64,000 bases of DNA from Chryseobacterium sp. (GCA_031277615.1 JAITMC010000035.1:186001-250000), one strand, 5' to 3'; positions 39,613 to 49,231 are shown, numbered from the stretch's first letter. The notes: generated by a model from the letters alone, not told the origin. Program-made: numbers and translations.

Positions 39613-40116
39613 ATGAATCTGAAAACATTAATTACCCACACGGCTCAGTACAACCATTGGGTTGTCTGTAAATACATTGACTGGCTGGCCACCAAATCTG
39701 ATGAACAGCTGAACCGGGAAACCCCTTCAAGCTTTCCGACGATCTTAAAGACCCTGCACCATATCTGGCAAACCCAGGAATACTGGTGGAGCCATATATC
39801 CGGAAACAACGATTTTGATTTTGAAGCCACCTCAGCGGCAGTTACCAAAGATGAAGTATTCTTTGCCATAAAGGACAATTCCCGAAAATTAATGGAGTAC
39901 GTTGAAAGTCTTTCCGAAGAAGATCTGGCTCAGAATGTAAAGATAGAATCGCAATGGTTTCAGTGTAATTTTTCCAAATACGAGTATATTCAGCATGTCA
40001 TCATCCATGGAACCTACCACAGGGGCCAGATTGTGACCATGGGAAGAAATATCGGGATCACAGATGCTCCCATGACGGATTATAACTTCTGGAATATCTA
40101 TAAAGATCAGCAATAG
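39613..40116 (+). CDS. DinB-family protein
   Basis: 167 residues from the ATG at 39613; an in-frame ATG at 39583 would add ten residues and is possible. The metal-binding histidines of the DinB four-helix bundle are present: TLHHIWQTQEYWW, and HVIIHGTYHRGQI near residue 135. DinB-like proteins include bacillithiol-S-transferase-type and mycothiol-dependent enzymes as well as members of unknown function. The substrate cannot be told here. It begins 33 bases after the isomerase gene and ends 52 bases before a perfect palindrome. Confidence 0.85.
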   Translation: MNLKTLITHTAQYNHWVVCKYIDWLATKSDEQLNRETPSSFPTILKTLHHIWQTQEYWWSHISGNNDFDFEATSAAVTKDEVFFAIKDNSRKLMEYVESLSEEDLAQNVKIESQWFQCNFSKYEYIQHVIIHGTYHRGQIVTMGRNIGITDAPMTDYNFWNIYKDQQ

Positions 40117-40168
40117 AAAGAATACAGGGAAGGCCTCAATGCAATATCAAAGCCATTGAAAATGATTA

Positions 40169-40189
40169 ACAATGGAGGCCCTCCATTGT
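40169..40189 (+). promoter_or_regulatory. Candidate operator: perfect 21-bp palindrome
   Basis: ACAATGGAGG-C-CCTCCATTGT, ten bases on each side of a single central C, immediately followed by the A/T-rich TATAAAATATAC before the ATG at 40223. Such short perfect dyads next to a promoter usually bind a dimeric repressor. No cognate regulator gene is next to it, so it is only a candidate. Confidence 0.4.
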
Positions 40190-40222
40190 ATAAAATATAC
40201 ATTCAACTCAATAACCACCACA

Positions 40223-40792
40223 ATGGGACAGCTATTTGAACTTATCTCGGATGATGCTTTGGAAAAACAGGATGCCGACTATACAGAATGCCACGTTTGT
40301 CAGAAGACAGGAATAGACCTGTATCCCTATCAGGGAAAGGTTATCCTGGACGACGGAACAGTGGATGATGATATTTATGCCGTGTGCAATACCTGTCTGA
40401 AATCTAAACCTTTAGCTCATACCTGCGATTTTTTTTATACGGAAACCGTTGAAAAATACCTTTCCACGCAATCTCTTACCGAGCCTCAAAGGTTGGAGCT
40501 TAAAAAACAACTTGTTGAAAAATACAACCGTACTCCTGATATCCCGATATGGATGCAGCGGCCGGATCTGCCTCTGTGCTGTGAAGATATTACTGAGTTT
40601 ACAGGCTACCCCGAAAGTGATGAAAGCTTATATGAAATCAGTGAAAATCATCTCTATTGGGAAGGCGGAATTAAAGAAAAAAGTGAATATTATGATTTCA
40701 GAAAATATGGAAGCCCTGAAAGCTTTCGTGAAATAGCCTCTTTTAAATGCAGCCACTGCGGCAAAAAATATTTTACATTTCAGTTTACCTGA
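40223..40792 (+). CDS. Cysteine-rich CbrC-like protein
   Basis: 189 residues from the ATG at 40223. An upstream in-frame ATG at 40172 is inside the palindrome and would add a non-conserved leader, so the later start is preferred. Zinc-binding-looking cysteine pairs occur at TECHVCQKTG, AVCNTCLKSK, PLCCEDIT and FKCSHCGKKYF. The layout recalls the CbrC/UPF0167 family, though the match is loose. No catalytic motif is seen. Confidence 0.75.
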   Translation: MGQLFELISDDALEKQDADYTECHVCQKTGIDLYPYQGKVILDDGTVDDDIYAVCNTCLKSKPLAHTCDFFYTETVEKYLSTQSLTEPQRLELKKQLVEKYNRTPDIPIWMQRPDLPLCCEDITEFTGYPESDESLYEISENHLYWEGGIKEKSEYYDFRKYGSPESFREIASFKCSHCGKKYFTFQFT

Positions 40793-40853
40793 ATCCATTT
40801 AAAATTAAAACAACTTAACCGAAAACCATAGAACCCAAAATTAACACTGCTCA

Positions 40854-41858
40854 ATGAAGAACATTATTCCGATCATATCCTTATCAGTCATTTTTTCCTG
40901 CACTACTCAAAAAACAACAGACACTGCCTTTGATTATGCCCAACTGGAGCATGTGGCAGACAGCGTAAAAGTAGGAAATATAGTCATCCTTAATTCATTC
41001 AAGCACCAGATGCTTGCGCATAAAAACAATCAGTATGACCCGGCGAGAATCATCAATAAAGTATACAAGCCGCACCAAAAATTATGGGACAGCTGCTATG
41101 CGGTGATCTTTGGTGATGAAAATGCTCATTTATTCAATACTCCCAAAGGAATGGCGGAATGGAATAACAGCTTTTATCAGAAAAACAGACCGATGTTTGA
41201 AGAGAAAACCAAGATTCTGCTGGGTATTAATCTTAAAAAAACATTCGAAAAAAGCCTTGTCAGATTCAACAAACTGGTTCCGTTTCAGCCTAAAGCCAGG
41301 ATAAGCCTGGTCTTCACGCCGATCACGGGAATTGCTTTCGGCGGATGCTCCAATGAACAGTTTGCCCTGGAGCTTAATAATAAAGGGATAGATATTCCTG
41401 TTACCCTTAAAGTGGATCTTCCCCACGAACTGAACCATATGGTTTACGAACAGTTCAGAAATGCGGATCCTGATCATGCCTCTGCCCTGAATCAGACCAT
41501 AGACGAAGGATTTGCCTGCTATTTTACCTATGTATTTTTTGAAGGAAAGCTGCAAAAACATGAAGCCATTCATCTGACTCAAAAAGAATGGGACTGGTTC
41601 ATCAGCAATGAGAAACAGCTTTTCACTCAATTAAAAACATATTTTGCTGACACATCCGGAAAAAATCCTCTGCTCCTGAATGAAAAAATCAAGCTGTTTC
41701 CGGAGGCTCCCAAAAACATCAATTACTGGATGGGCTTCCGGATTATTGAAAAATATGTGGAAAAGAACGGCCCTGATTCGTGGAAGGATGTCTACCGCTT
41801 AACCGCAAAAGACCTGCTGCAAAAAAGCGGCTATGAACAATACATCGAAAGCCTGTAA
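40854..41858 (+). CDS. DUF2268-like predicted zinc protease lipoprotein
   Basis: 334 residues. The lipobox SVIFSC puts a lipid on Cys16. LPHELNHMVYEQF (His191, Glu192, His195) is the HExxH and IDEGFACYFTYVF (Glu218) is the likely third ligand. The spacing matches DUF2268 and related putative Zn-peptidases. It would be anchored in the periplasm or at the surface, substrate unknown. Third gene in this window of this general type. Confidence 0.82.
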   Translation: MKNIIPIISLSVIFSCTTQKTTDTAFDYAQLEHVADSVKVGNIVILNSFKHQMLAHKNNQYDPARIINKVYKPHQKLWDSCYAVIFGDENAHLFNTPKGMAEWNNSFYQKNRPMFEEKTKILLGINLKKTFEKSLVRFNKLVPFQPKARISLVFTPITGIAFGGCSNEQFALELNNKGIDIPVTLKVDLPHELNHMVYEQFRNADPDHASALNQTIDEGFACYFTYVFFEGKLQKHEAIHLTQKEWDWFISNEKQLFTQLKTYFADTSGKNPLLLNEKIKLFPEAPKNINYWMGFRIIEKYVEKNGPDSWKDVYRLTAKDLLQKSGYEQYIESL

Positions 41859-41908
41859 ATTTTTCACAGATAAAATAACCTCATAACTTTTACAACCCAT
41901 AACCAACC

Positions 41909-42736
41909 ATGAAAACAATTTTCACAGCTTCTCTGCTATTGATAGTCAGCCTTATCCAAGCTCAGATTATCACCGGCAGGATCCTTTCAGAAGATAAAAG
42001 GCCTGTTCCTTACGCACGAATAGGTGTTGATCAGGAAAATCTCGGAGCGATAGCGGATGAAGCGGGCAACTACTCCATTGATCTCACCCAGGCAGACAAA
42101 AACAAGATGATTACCATTCAGATGGGAGGTTACGTGAATTTCAATCAGAAAATAGCAGATTTTATCCAGGCTAAAAACCACGACATCCTTCTCCGCGAAA
42201 AAATTACCGAGTTGCAGGCGGTGGCTGTCATCCCTAAAAAATATACCGCTAAAAACTGGGGAACCCGTGCCAAAACAAAGAAAGTTCTGTTCGGTTATAA
42301 TCCCGCAAGAACCAAAGAAGATCAGTCAAAGGAATTGGCGGTACTGTTCAATAACAGCAAAAAAGTAAAGCTTCAGAAAATCAATCTTAATATTGTTGAC
42401 ATCAAGACCGATCAGCCCATTTTACTCAATTTCAATGTGTATTCAAAAGATGATAAACTTCCGGGACAATCCATCATTTCGGAAAAACTGAGTGTTGAGC
42501 TTACCAAAGAGCAGATTGTGGATAATACGTTTACGTTTGATGTAAGCGATAAAAACATCTGGATCGACAAACAGGATTTCTTTGTATCGATGCAGGTAAT
42601 GAACGGATTCGATGGCTGGATTTATCTAAGCGGAGCACTATTGAAAAGCATATATCACAGAAAATTCTACAGCCCCTGGACGAAAACCACCATCGCCGGA
42701 CCCGCCCTGAATATTGATGTTAAAGTAGAAAAATAA
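41909..42736 (+). CDS. Secreted carboxypeptidase-regulatory-like domain protein
   Basis: 275 residues with signal peptide MKTIFTASLLLIVSLIQAQ. Residues 20-100 match the carboxypeptidase regulatory-like beta-sandwich: ITGRILSEDKRPVPYARIGV, then GAIADEAGNYSIDL and the MITIQMGGYVNF strand. Such domains usually sit at the N-terminus of TonB receptors or of surface proteins. Here the rest (residues 110-275) is an unrecognised strand-rich domain without a barrel. Its stop lies 23 bases before the next start, so it may be cotranscribed with the hydrolase that follows. Confidence 0.83.
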   Translation: MKTIFTASLLLIVSLIQAQIITGRILSEDKRPVPYARIGVDQENLGAIADEAGNYSIDLTQADKNKMITIQMGGYVNFNQKIADFIQAKNHDILLREKITELQAVAVIPKKYTAKNWGTRAKTKKVLFGYNPARTKEDQSKELAVLFNNSKKVKLQKINLNIVDIKTDQPILLNFNVYSKDDKLPGQSIISEKLSVELTKEQIVDNTFTFDVSDKNIWIDKQDFFVSMQVMNGFDGWIYLSGALLKSIYHRKFYSPWTKTTIAGPALNIDVKVEK

Positions 42737-42759
42737 TCTTCATCAGAAAAACCGACCTC

Positions 42760-43749
42760 ATGAAAAAATTACTCACCGGGATCCTGTTGTTTATTTTTTA
42801 TCTGGGATATTCCCAGAATGGTTCTTCTTATGACAAGTTCCGGCATTATTCAATCATCAGGAAAAACGATACGATCAATTATTATGTATATTCTCCGGAA
42901 AAAATTACGGAAACCACCGGGATCCTGCTGTTCATTCACGGATCAGGTGCCTTTCCGATGTTCAGTGTAACCAAGGAAAAAGGAGTGGTCTCTGAAGTTT
43001 CCACAATGCCGTTTGATCTGGAAAAACTGCCCCGCGATTATGCTTTCGTTATGGTTTCTAAAAAGTGCGTTCCGTTTGTCACCACGAATCAGAAATATCA
43101 TGCGCCTCAATGTTACTATGAAAACGAATCTCTGAACTACAGGGTCTGGCAGTATGACCAGGTACTGAATGATATCATCCGGCAGAAGATCAGGCATCCT
43201 AAAAAAGTGGCTGTTATCGGACATTCGGAGGGAAGTGATGTGGTGGCCAAATTAGGAACCGTCAACAAAAAAATGACACATATCGGATTCTGGTCCGGAA
43301 GCGGAAGCACCCAGTATCATGATTTTGCACTCATGATCAGAAAAGAGGTCAGTGAAGGAAAAACGGATGAAAGTACGGCCATGAAAAAACTGGACAGCCT
43401 GTATGCCAAACTCCAGGAAATAGAAGCCGCTCCTAATAATACCAGCTCATTCTGGCAGGATAACACCTACAAAAGATGGCATGAATTTTCAGAACCCGCG
43501 GTGGAAAACCTGTTAAAGATAAACATCCCTATTTTTGCAGCCATCGGTTCAAAAGATCAGGCCGTTCCTATTGAATCTACCCTGCTCATCAGATCAGAAT
43601 TCATCAGAAAGCATAAAAAAAATTTAACGTTCAAAATCTATCCCGGCTACGATCATGGCTTTGAAACCGTTCCCGATAATCCGAATGAAGAACCACAGGA
43701 TATGTGGATGAGTGTTTTCCGTGAATTTATGGAATGGGTCGGAAATTAA
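42760..43749 (+). CDS. Secreted alpha/beta hydrolase
   Basis: 329 residues with a signal peptide (MKKLLTGILLFIFYLGYSQ). Features of the fold: LLFIHGSGAFP for the oxyanion loop, VAVIGHSEGSD with the nucleophile in GHSEG, AAIGSKDQAVPIE for the acid and YPGYDHGFE for the catalytic His. Reaction and substrate cannot be deduced. It is probably exported and would act on an extracellular or periplasmic ester or amide. Starts 23 bases after the previous gene. Confidence 0.88.
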   Translation: MKKLLTGILLFIFYLGYSQNGSSYDKFRHYSIIRKNDTINYYVYSPEKITETTGILLFIHGSGAFPMFSVTKEKGVVSEVSTMPFDLEKLPRDYAFVMVSKKCVPFVTTNQKYHAPQCYYENESLNYRVWQYDQVLNDIIRQKIRHPKKVAVIGHSEGSDVVAKLGTVNKKMTHIGFWSGSGSTQYHDFALMIRKEVSEGKTDESTAMKKLDSLYAKLQEIEAAPNNTSSFWQDNTYKRWHEFSEPAVENLLKINIPIFAAIGSKDQAVPIESTLLIRSEFIRKHKKNLTFKIYPGYDHGFETVPDNPNEEPQDMWMSVFREFMEWVGN

Positions 43750-43870
43750 ATAAAAGAAGGCAGTGAGATCATATTTTCTGACCGTACAAACCTTGTTCAT
43801 CATTAAATATTTCAATTCCGGGTTTATATTACCGTTACATTTTGTATCTTAAATTTCTAAAAACTAAGCA

Positions 43871-44662
43871 ATGAAAAAGAGTCTGCTGATCCTGTCTGCT
43901 TTTATTGCCGTTCATGCTCCGGCCCAATCTACCCACGCTATAAAAGTATCTCATGCTTCCCAATACGAAGATTTTATTGAGATCGGGATAGAAATGGATA
44001 AACCCATGAGCAAATTTGAACTGATCGGACTGGATACCATGACGGTTGCCTCCCCACGGAATTCTGTGCTGAAAGAAAATAAAGACTACCCTCTGAATTA
44101 CAATTACAATAACGGAAGAGGCTTTGTAAGACGTTATAACATCCCTGATAAAAAAGTGAAAACAGTGCATATTACCGGGATCATCAGCTATTTCACCCCT
44201 TCAGAGGCCAACGGTTCGTATATTGATCTGGGTACTCTTAAAAATATACAGCGGAACACAAACCTCGTCGGCAAAAAGATCAGCGAGAAAAATCAGGACC
44301 TTTATTTCAGTATTATCAATGCGGAGATGTTCCATAAAGTATTCCCGGATTTCAAATACAAATCAGACGCTGACAAAGACTACAGGAAACCTGATTTTGA
44401 AAGTTTCGACATCATGTATGCCTATCGGTACAATAACAAACAGAAACTGCTTTTTTTCATTAATGATGATCCTGACCCGGGTTACAATAATCTATCGGTC
44501 CGGGACAAAAAGACCGGCATTATCTATAAGCTGGTCAGGCTGAAAAAGAATATGCCCCAATCAGAAAGAGATCAGATTAAAGTTGAACTGATGATCGAAA
44601 ATGAAAAATCAGTCAGAAAAATTCCCTTTGAGCTGAAAGATGTTGCCATTCAATCAAAATAA
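43871..44662 (+). CDS. Secreted unknown protein, 263 residues
   Basis: Signal peptide MKKSLLILSAFIAVHAPAQ. The mature protein has an N-terminal strand region (ESx-like IKVSHASQYEDFIEIGIEMD), a central section with GIISYFTPSEANGSYIDLG and a charged C-terminal third. No catalytic motif or known family. It is followed after 10 bases by another secreted protein gene, so the two are probably one transcript with the lipoprotein at 45430. Confidence 0.78.
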   Translation: MKKSLLILSAFIAVHAPAQSTHAIKVSHASQYEDFIEIGIEMDKPMSKFELIGLDTMTVASPRNSVLKENKDYPLNYNYNNGRGFVRRYNIPDKKVKTVHITGIISYFTPSEANGSYIDLGTLKNIQRNTNLVGKKISEKNQDLYFSIINAEMFHKVFPDFKYKSDADKDYRKPDFESFDIMYAYRYNNKQKLLFFINDDPDPGYNNLSVRDKKTGIIYKLVRLKKNMPQSERDQIKVELMIENEKSVRKIPFELKDVAIQSK

Positions 44663-44672
44663 ATGTCTTCCT

Positions 44673-45413
44673 ATGAAATTGTTACTGATATTCATATTCC
44701 TTTCGTTGTCCTGCTATTCACAGATAAAATATCCTGTGTACCTTATTTCGGATCAGAATATTCAAGATAAAAAATTTAAGAGCACTGATGATATTTATTT
44801 CTTTTATCACAAAAACATCCAGTACATTGGTGATCTGAAGCCTCGTATTGAACTGAATTATTCTTCTCATCTTATAGAAAACTCCATTCTTATCAATAAT
44901 TATAAGCAGCCTGATGATGAAATGCATAAGAAGTTCAAGAATGATTACAAAAATGTAAAAATATTTGTAGACACTCAACAGTCAACACCTTTAACAGTGA
45001 CTTATCCGGACACATCTAAAATATCTCCGGAAGCTTTAGAAGCAGAAATAGACAGGATGAACGAAGGGCATGAACCTACCGTTGAAATACCCCGTATAAC
45101 AACTTATTATGATGGCTACCCTGTCACCATCCATAATCTGGGAAAGCAGGAGATTATTTTAGGATTTGGAAATCATGTTCCCTTAATATTTGAAGCCTTA
45201 GATAAAGAAAATAACTGGCGGGAGATTTCCGGCATAAGAAAATATACCTGTGCATACAAAATACAGTACATCCTGTTAAAATCTAACCAAATTGCTACTG
45301 TTTTTGAACCTAAAATTAAAGGGGATTTCAAAACAAAATTCAGATACAGATTAAAAAATGTAGTATCAAATGAGTTTGAAGGAAGCCTTAATGAAGATTA
45401 TTTTAAAAATTAA
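44673..45413 (+). CDS. Secreted unknown protein, 246 residues
   Basis: Signal peptide MKLLLIFIFLSLSCYSQ; an in-frame ATG 33 bases earlier is rejected because it would precede the hydrophobic core with a polar stretch. Residues 150-230 form a strand-rich domain (YYDGYPVTIHNLGKQEIILG, FGNHVPLIFEALDKENNWRE) that looks like an immunoglobulin-type or inhibitor-like sandwich, but the match is only visual. Unknown function. Lies 10 bases after the gene at 43871 and 16 before the next lipoprotein. Confidence 0.78.
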   Translation: MKLLLIFIFLSLSCYSQIKYPVYLISDQNIQDKKFKSTDDIYFFYHKNIQYIGDLKPRIELNYSSHLIENSILINNYKQPDDEMHKKFKNDYKNVKIFVDTQQSTPLTVTYPDTSKISPEALEAEIDRMNEGHEPTVEIPRITTYYDGYPVTIHNLGKQEIILGFGNHVPLIFEALDKENNWREISGIRKYTCAYKIQYILLKSNQIATVFEPKIKGDFKTKFRYRLKNVVSNEFEGSLNEDYFKN

Positions 45414-45429
45414 TAAATCACCACCAGCT

Positions 45430-46164
45430 ATGCATTTCACTAAATATATAATACCTCTTTTAGGACTCTTACTCAGCTCCTGCTCCGGTCCGGTCCCCGC
45501 ATCAAAGGTTACGGATATCTCCGACATCAAAGCAGAAATCGATATTTACCAGAGTCTGACAGATTCAGCAGATAATATCATGTCGGTAGCTTTGTATGAT
45601 AAAAATGATAAGGAAATCGGCAGCGATTCGATTAGCCTTTTTGTCAATGAGAAAAAAACAGAATATAAAGTGATCGAACAGCTGTATTACACCAAAAATT
45701 ACCTGTACCGCATTGAAGATGTTGCCCCTGAAAATAAACAATACCAATTTCAGATCCAGCTGTCTAATGGGAAAAAATTCGATTTGGGGGCTGTTTCTGC
45801 CCTGAAGTTAAGCGATCCTTCCCGTATCATCGGCTCCGAAGCCAATACCAATCAGGATTTCTCGGTACGCTGGTCTGATCTTTATGAGGTGAATAACCTT
45901 TCTATCTCAAAAACGTTTGAGAAAAAAGATAAGGAAAATCCCAATATCACCATTGCTACGCCGGGAAGAAACGATACGGTGAAGATCAGGCAGGACGGCA
46001 GCTATTCGATTCCCAGAGAAAAACTTTTTAAAGCAGATGAAAAACTGAGCATCATCAGCATGCAATTTATCGCCCGGAAAACAGGGACGGTCCATCCTCT
46101 TCTGCTGAAAGGAAGCTATATAAAGATCTACGGCAATCATGATCACGACATATTCTTTAAATAG
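45430..46164 (+). CDS. Lipoprotein of unknown function, 244 residues
   Basis: Starts at the ATG at 45430; an upstream in-frame ATG at 45370 overlaps the preceding gene and would add 20 non-hydrophobic residues. The lipobox is LLSSCSGPV, so the Cys is near residue 14. The mature part has an asparagine/aspartate-rich middle (YDKNDKEIGSDSISLFVNEK) and strand-rich C-terminal half. No known motif. Probably a surface or periplasmic lipoprotein of the same transcript as the two secreted genes before it. Confidence 0.78.
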   Translation: MHFTKYIIPLLGLLLSSCSGPVPASKVTDISDIKAEIDIYQSLTDSADNIMSVALYDKNDKEIGSDSISLFVNEKKTEYKVIEQLYYTKNYLYRIEDVAPENKQYQFQIQLSNGKKFDLGAVSALKLSDPSRIIGSEANTNQDFSVRWSDLYEVNNLSISKTFEKKDKENPNITIATPGRNDTVKIRQDGSYSIPREKLFKADEKLSIISMQFIARKTGTVHPLLLKGSYIKIYGNHDHDIFFK

Positions 46165-46284
46165 AATCACTATATTTACTACAATACCCACTTACATCCT
46201 ATAGAGTAAGTACCTGCAGTTGACGAATATCTCCGGATGAGTTTCTGTTCACCTCTATGGAATAAAGCTTTAATAAACAACTTC

Positions 46285-47529
46285 ATGCAAAACACTACAA
46301 TCCAAAAAGAATGGTTCTCGGAAGGAGAACAATATGCAACAGCCATTAATGAAATGGTGGAATTCGGCGAAAAAAACGGCTGGGAAAACTGGAACGGTGA
46401 AGAACCACAGGATAAAAGAGAACGCTTAGCCGCTGAAATTTTTGAGCTGCTGAAAACAGCAAACCGGAATAACGAAACAGAAAGTTTCAGAGCCTGTTTT
46501 CCTCCTGCCCACTCGCCCATTATTCCTTTAATGAAAGACCAATCCCAGAGTATCGAGCAGATGCATTATATTGCAGATGAAAAAATAGTTTTTGTAACCG
46601 GAGCACATTATGAAAAAAGGCAGGCTTATCTGCTTGACCACGATCAGATCACTCCGCTTGATGAAAGCATCCATGCCATAGGAAAATCCAAACAGGGAAA
46701 TGTATTTGCTATAGCCCGGAATCAGACCATCTCACTTTATCAGAACTGGGATGGCGAACTGATTCATGAGTTTTCAACCGACAAAACAATCGATTCGGGG
46801 ATCACAGAAATAATTCCGTTCAATAACGGCAGTAAGGTTCTGATCGTTTCCTCCAATGGTATTTACCTGGTTTCTCAGGATGATGAAAAGCTCATTCATC
46901 CGCTTAATGAAGATGATGATGAAGACTGGTCTCCTGATATCGACATGGAAAACGCTACCCTTTCCAATGATAATGCTTATATTGTGGTAGGAGACCAATC
47001 CTACGATCACCGGATATTGGATTCCGAAGGCAATACCATAGGTACCATCGGACCTCAGTCATCCTATCCGCATTTCTGTATGTTTTCTAAAGATGACAGC
47101 CAGCTGATCACCAATTCCTGCCATTTCTACAACGGAATTACCATTGCCATTAATGCAGATCAGTATGATGGAGCTGATGTTGAAGCCTACACAGAAAGTG
47201 AGGACCTCATCTACATTAATGAAGAGATGAGAGTATATGCAGGTACTGCCACCAGAGACTATTACATTTTAGGTGATGCATATGGCTATATCAAAGCATT
47301 TGATAAAAACGGCAATCAGATCTGGAGACATTTCTTAGGATCAACCATCAGCGGAATGGTTCTCTCTGACGATGAAGAGACCCTTTGGGTAGGGTCCTGT
47401 TCCGGAATGCTTCACAAGCTGAGACTCGGAAAAGGGCACCGCGATACCCATACCATCGGAAACGGAAACCATTATGAAGATTTCAGACTGCTGATCTGGC
47501 AAAACGAACCGCAAGCCTGGAAATGGTAA
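46285..47529 (+). CDS. Cytosolic beta-propeller-like protein, 414 residues
   Basis: The ATG at 46285 is preferred; an in-frame ATG at 46237 adds only a short variable leader. Residues 1-90 are helical and charged (MQNTTIQKEWFSEGEQYATA). From residue 95 on, repeating strand blocks appear, for example AIARNQTISLYQNWDGELIH, VLIVSSNGIYLVSQD, AYIVVGDQSYDHRILDSEGN and YGYIKAFDKNGNQIWRHFLG. This is a WD40/PQQ-type propeller of perhaps six blades. There is no signal peptide. Partner and function are unknown. The next 500 bases contain only the repeat pair at 47635. Confidence 0.8.
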   Translation: MQNTTIQKEWFSEGEQYATAINEMVEFGEKNGWENWNGEEPQDKRERLAAEIFELLKTANRNNETESFRACFPPAHSPIIPLMKDQSQSIEQMHYIADEKIVFVTGAHYEKRQAYLLDHDQITPLDESIHAIGKSKQGNVFAIARNQTISLYQNWDGELIHEFSTDKTIDSGITEIIPFNNGSKVLIVSSNGIYLVSQDDEKLIHPLNEDDDEDWSPDIDMENATLSNDNAYIVVGDQSYDHRILDSEGNTIGTIGPQSSYPHFCMFSKDDSQLITNSCHFYNGITIAINADQYDGADVEAYTESEDLIYINEEMRVYAGTATRDYYILGDAYGYIKAFDKNGNQIWRHFLGSTISGMVLSDDEETLWVGSCSGMLHKLRLGKGHRDTHTIGNGNHYEDFRLLIWQNEPQAWKW

Positions 47530-47634
47530 TGGTCTGATGATTCACTGATAATAGCCGCAAACTGAAAATTCAACAAAGTTGAAAAGCATCTTCAGTAACC
47601 TTTAATTTTAATATATTGTGTTTAGAAGTAAAGA

Positions 47635-47965
47635 AGTACACTTAAGTTCCCCGAAAATCTTCGGTTTTCTTAAGTGTACTTTTTATGCAGACCAATGGTT
47701 AACTTCTTACGTGAACTAAAGTGTAAAAATTCTGGTGGTTAAATGTTTCCCACAAATCCCACGGATTTACACAGATTTTTTAGGCTTAAAAAAATGAAAC
47801 ACTTAAGTTGCGCAGATGAAATCCTCTTAAGTTTTCTGAAAATCTTCGATTTTCTTCTTAAGTGTGCTTTTATGCAGACCAAAGGTTAGCTCCTTACGTG
47901 AACTAAAGCGTAAAAATTCCCGCAGTTAAATAGGTTTCCCAGAGATCTCGGATTTATAGAGATTT
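47635..47965 (+). repeat. Tandem pair of about 165-bp intergenic repeats
   Basis: Two imperfect units lie head to tail in the 527-bp gap 47530-48056, which holds no gene. Unit 1 begins at 47635 with a hairpin whose arms are GTACACTTAAG (47636-47646) and CTTAAGTGTAC (47669-47679). Unit 2 begins at about 47800 with the related ACTTAAG...CTTAAGTGT arms. After the hairpin each unit continues with TTTATGCAGACCAA, GGTTA, CTTACGTGAACTAAAG and a GATTTACAC/GATTTATAG part. They differ at scattered positions. This family is unrelated to the stem-loop repeats of 1-27 kb. Confidence 0.8.
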
Positions 47966-48056
47966 CTGAAGTTATTTCATCTTCACATGATGATGCAGAT
48001 TGTTTTTTGTAATTTAGATTTTTTAAAATTTGAATACCATTACACAAAATAATTTC

Positions 48057-48836
48057 ATGGAAAAATATGCAGTATCTTCAGACGGACAGAAAATTCATTA
48101 TCAGGAATACGGAAACGGAACTCCTTCCATCATCTTTATCCACGGATGGCTGGGTAATGGAGAATGGTGGACCGCCCAGCAGGAATATTTCAAAGACCGT
48201 TATCATCTGGTGACCATGGATCTTGCAGGGCACGGAAAATCCGACTCATCCAGAACCGACTGGACCAGCTCCCGCTATGCTGATGACATCAAAGCGGTAG
48301 CAGATGCGGTTGGTTCCCCTGAAATAATCCTTGTAGGCCATTCTATGTCCGGAGCTTATGTGCTTGAAGCGGCATTAAAAATCTCCAGCGTGAAATCTCT
48401 GATCCTGATAGATACCTTAAAGAATCTGGATGAATATTTCACCCAGGAACAGGTGGAAGAGTTCTTATTTACCCATTACCGTCAGGATTTCAAAAATGCG
48501 GTGGAAAATATCCTTCCCCAACATCTTTTTGCGGAAAAAACACCGGTTGACGTGAGGAAAAAAATACAGTCCGAATTTTTGCAGAACGATCCTGAAACGG
48601 CCATTAATCTTCTTATTCCTTTATATCAGACAGATTTCAGAACGATTGCAAAACAGATCGATATTCCGGTAAGAGCCATTAATTCCGACGCTTCCCCCAC
48701 TCATCCCGAAAATAACCGGAAGTATTTAAAGGATTACGATTATGTAACCATTACAGAAACCGGACATTACCCAATGCTGGAGAAGCCGGAAGACTTCAAT
48801 ATGATACTGGAGAAGGTTATTAAAGAATTAATTTAA
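48057..48836 (+). CDS. Alpha/beta hydrolase, cytosolic
   Basis: 259 residues from the ATG at 48057; an upstream in-frame TTG at 48030 is less likely. Signatures: [14 protein letters not shown] (oxyanion loop), [25 protein letters not shown] with Ser96 as nucleophile, and [12 protein letters not shown] with the catalytic His near residue 245. No signal peptide. The substrate class (ester, epoxide, haloalkane or lactone) is not decided by the sequence. The next gene follows after 11 bases. Confidence 0.9.
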   Translation: MEKYAVSSDGQKIHYQEYGNGTPSIIFIHGWLGNGEWWTAQQEYFKDRYHLVTMDLAGHGKSDSSRTDWTSSRYADDIKAVADAVGSPEIILVGHSMSGAYVLEAALKISSVKSLILIDTLKNLDEYFTQEQVEEFLFTHYRQDFKNAVENILPQHLFAEKTPVDVRKKIQSEFLQNDPETAINLLIPLYQTDFRTIAKQIDIPVRAINSDASPTHPENNRKYLKDYDYVTITETGHYPMLEKPEDFNMILEKVIKELI

Positions 48837-48847
48837 ATTCAAAAAAA

Positions 48848-49201
48848 ATGCAGAATACAAGAGTTTTTGCCATGGCTTTCTCCGGGGTTTATCCTCACTA
48901 CATTCAAAAAGCAGAGAAAAAAGGACGCACAAAAGCTGAAGTTCATGAAATCATATTCTGGCTCACCGGATATGACGAAAAAAACTTACAGGACATTCTG
49001 GACAACAAAACCGATTTCAAAACTTTTTTTGAACAGGCTCCGCAAATAAATCCCAATGCATCACTGATTAAAGGGGTTATCTGTGGATATCGCATAGAAG
49101 AAATTGAGGATGAGCTGATGAGAAATATCCGTTACCTGGATAAGCTCATTGATGAGCTGGCGAAGGGAAAAACAATGGAAAAAATATTAAGGACCCCTTG
49201 A
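48848..49201 (+). CDS. DUF2200 family protein
   Basis: 117 residues. It matches DUF2200: [60 protein letters not shown] and [20 protein letters not shown]. The family is small, conserved and uncharacterised; the fold is unknown to me. Cytosolic. It lies 11 bases after the hydrolase and is likely cotranscribed with it. Confidence 0.88.
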   Translation: MQNTRVFAMAFSGVYPHYIQKAEKKGRTKAEVHEIIFWLTGYDEKNLQDILDNKTDFKTFFEQAPQINPNASLIKGVICGYRIEEIEDELMRNIRYLDKLIDELAKGKTMEKILRTP

Positions 49202-49231
49202 AAAAGTAAAAATATACCCCGCTGATTAACC

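Noticed and set aside
47530-48056. Possible insertion sequence in the 527-bp gene-free region
   Set aside because: No transposase frame, no terminal inverted repeats framing the whole segment and no target duplication; it is a tandem intergenic repeat pair.
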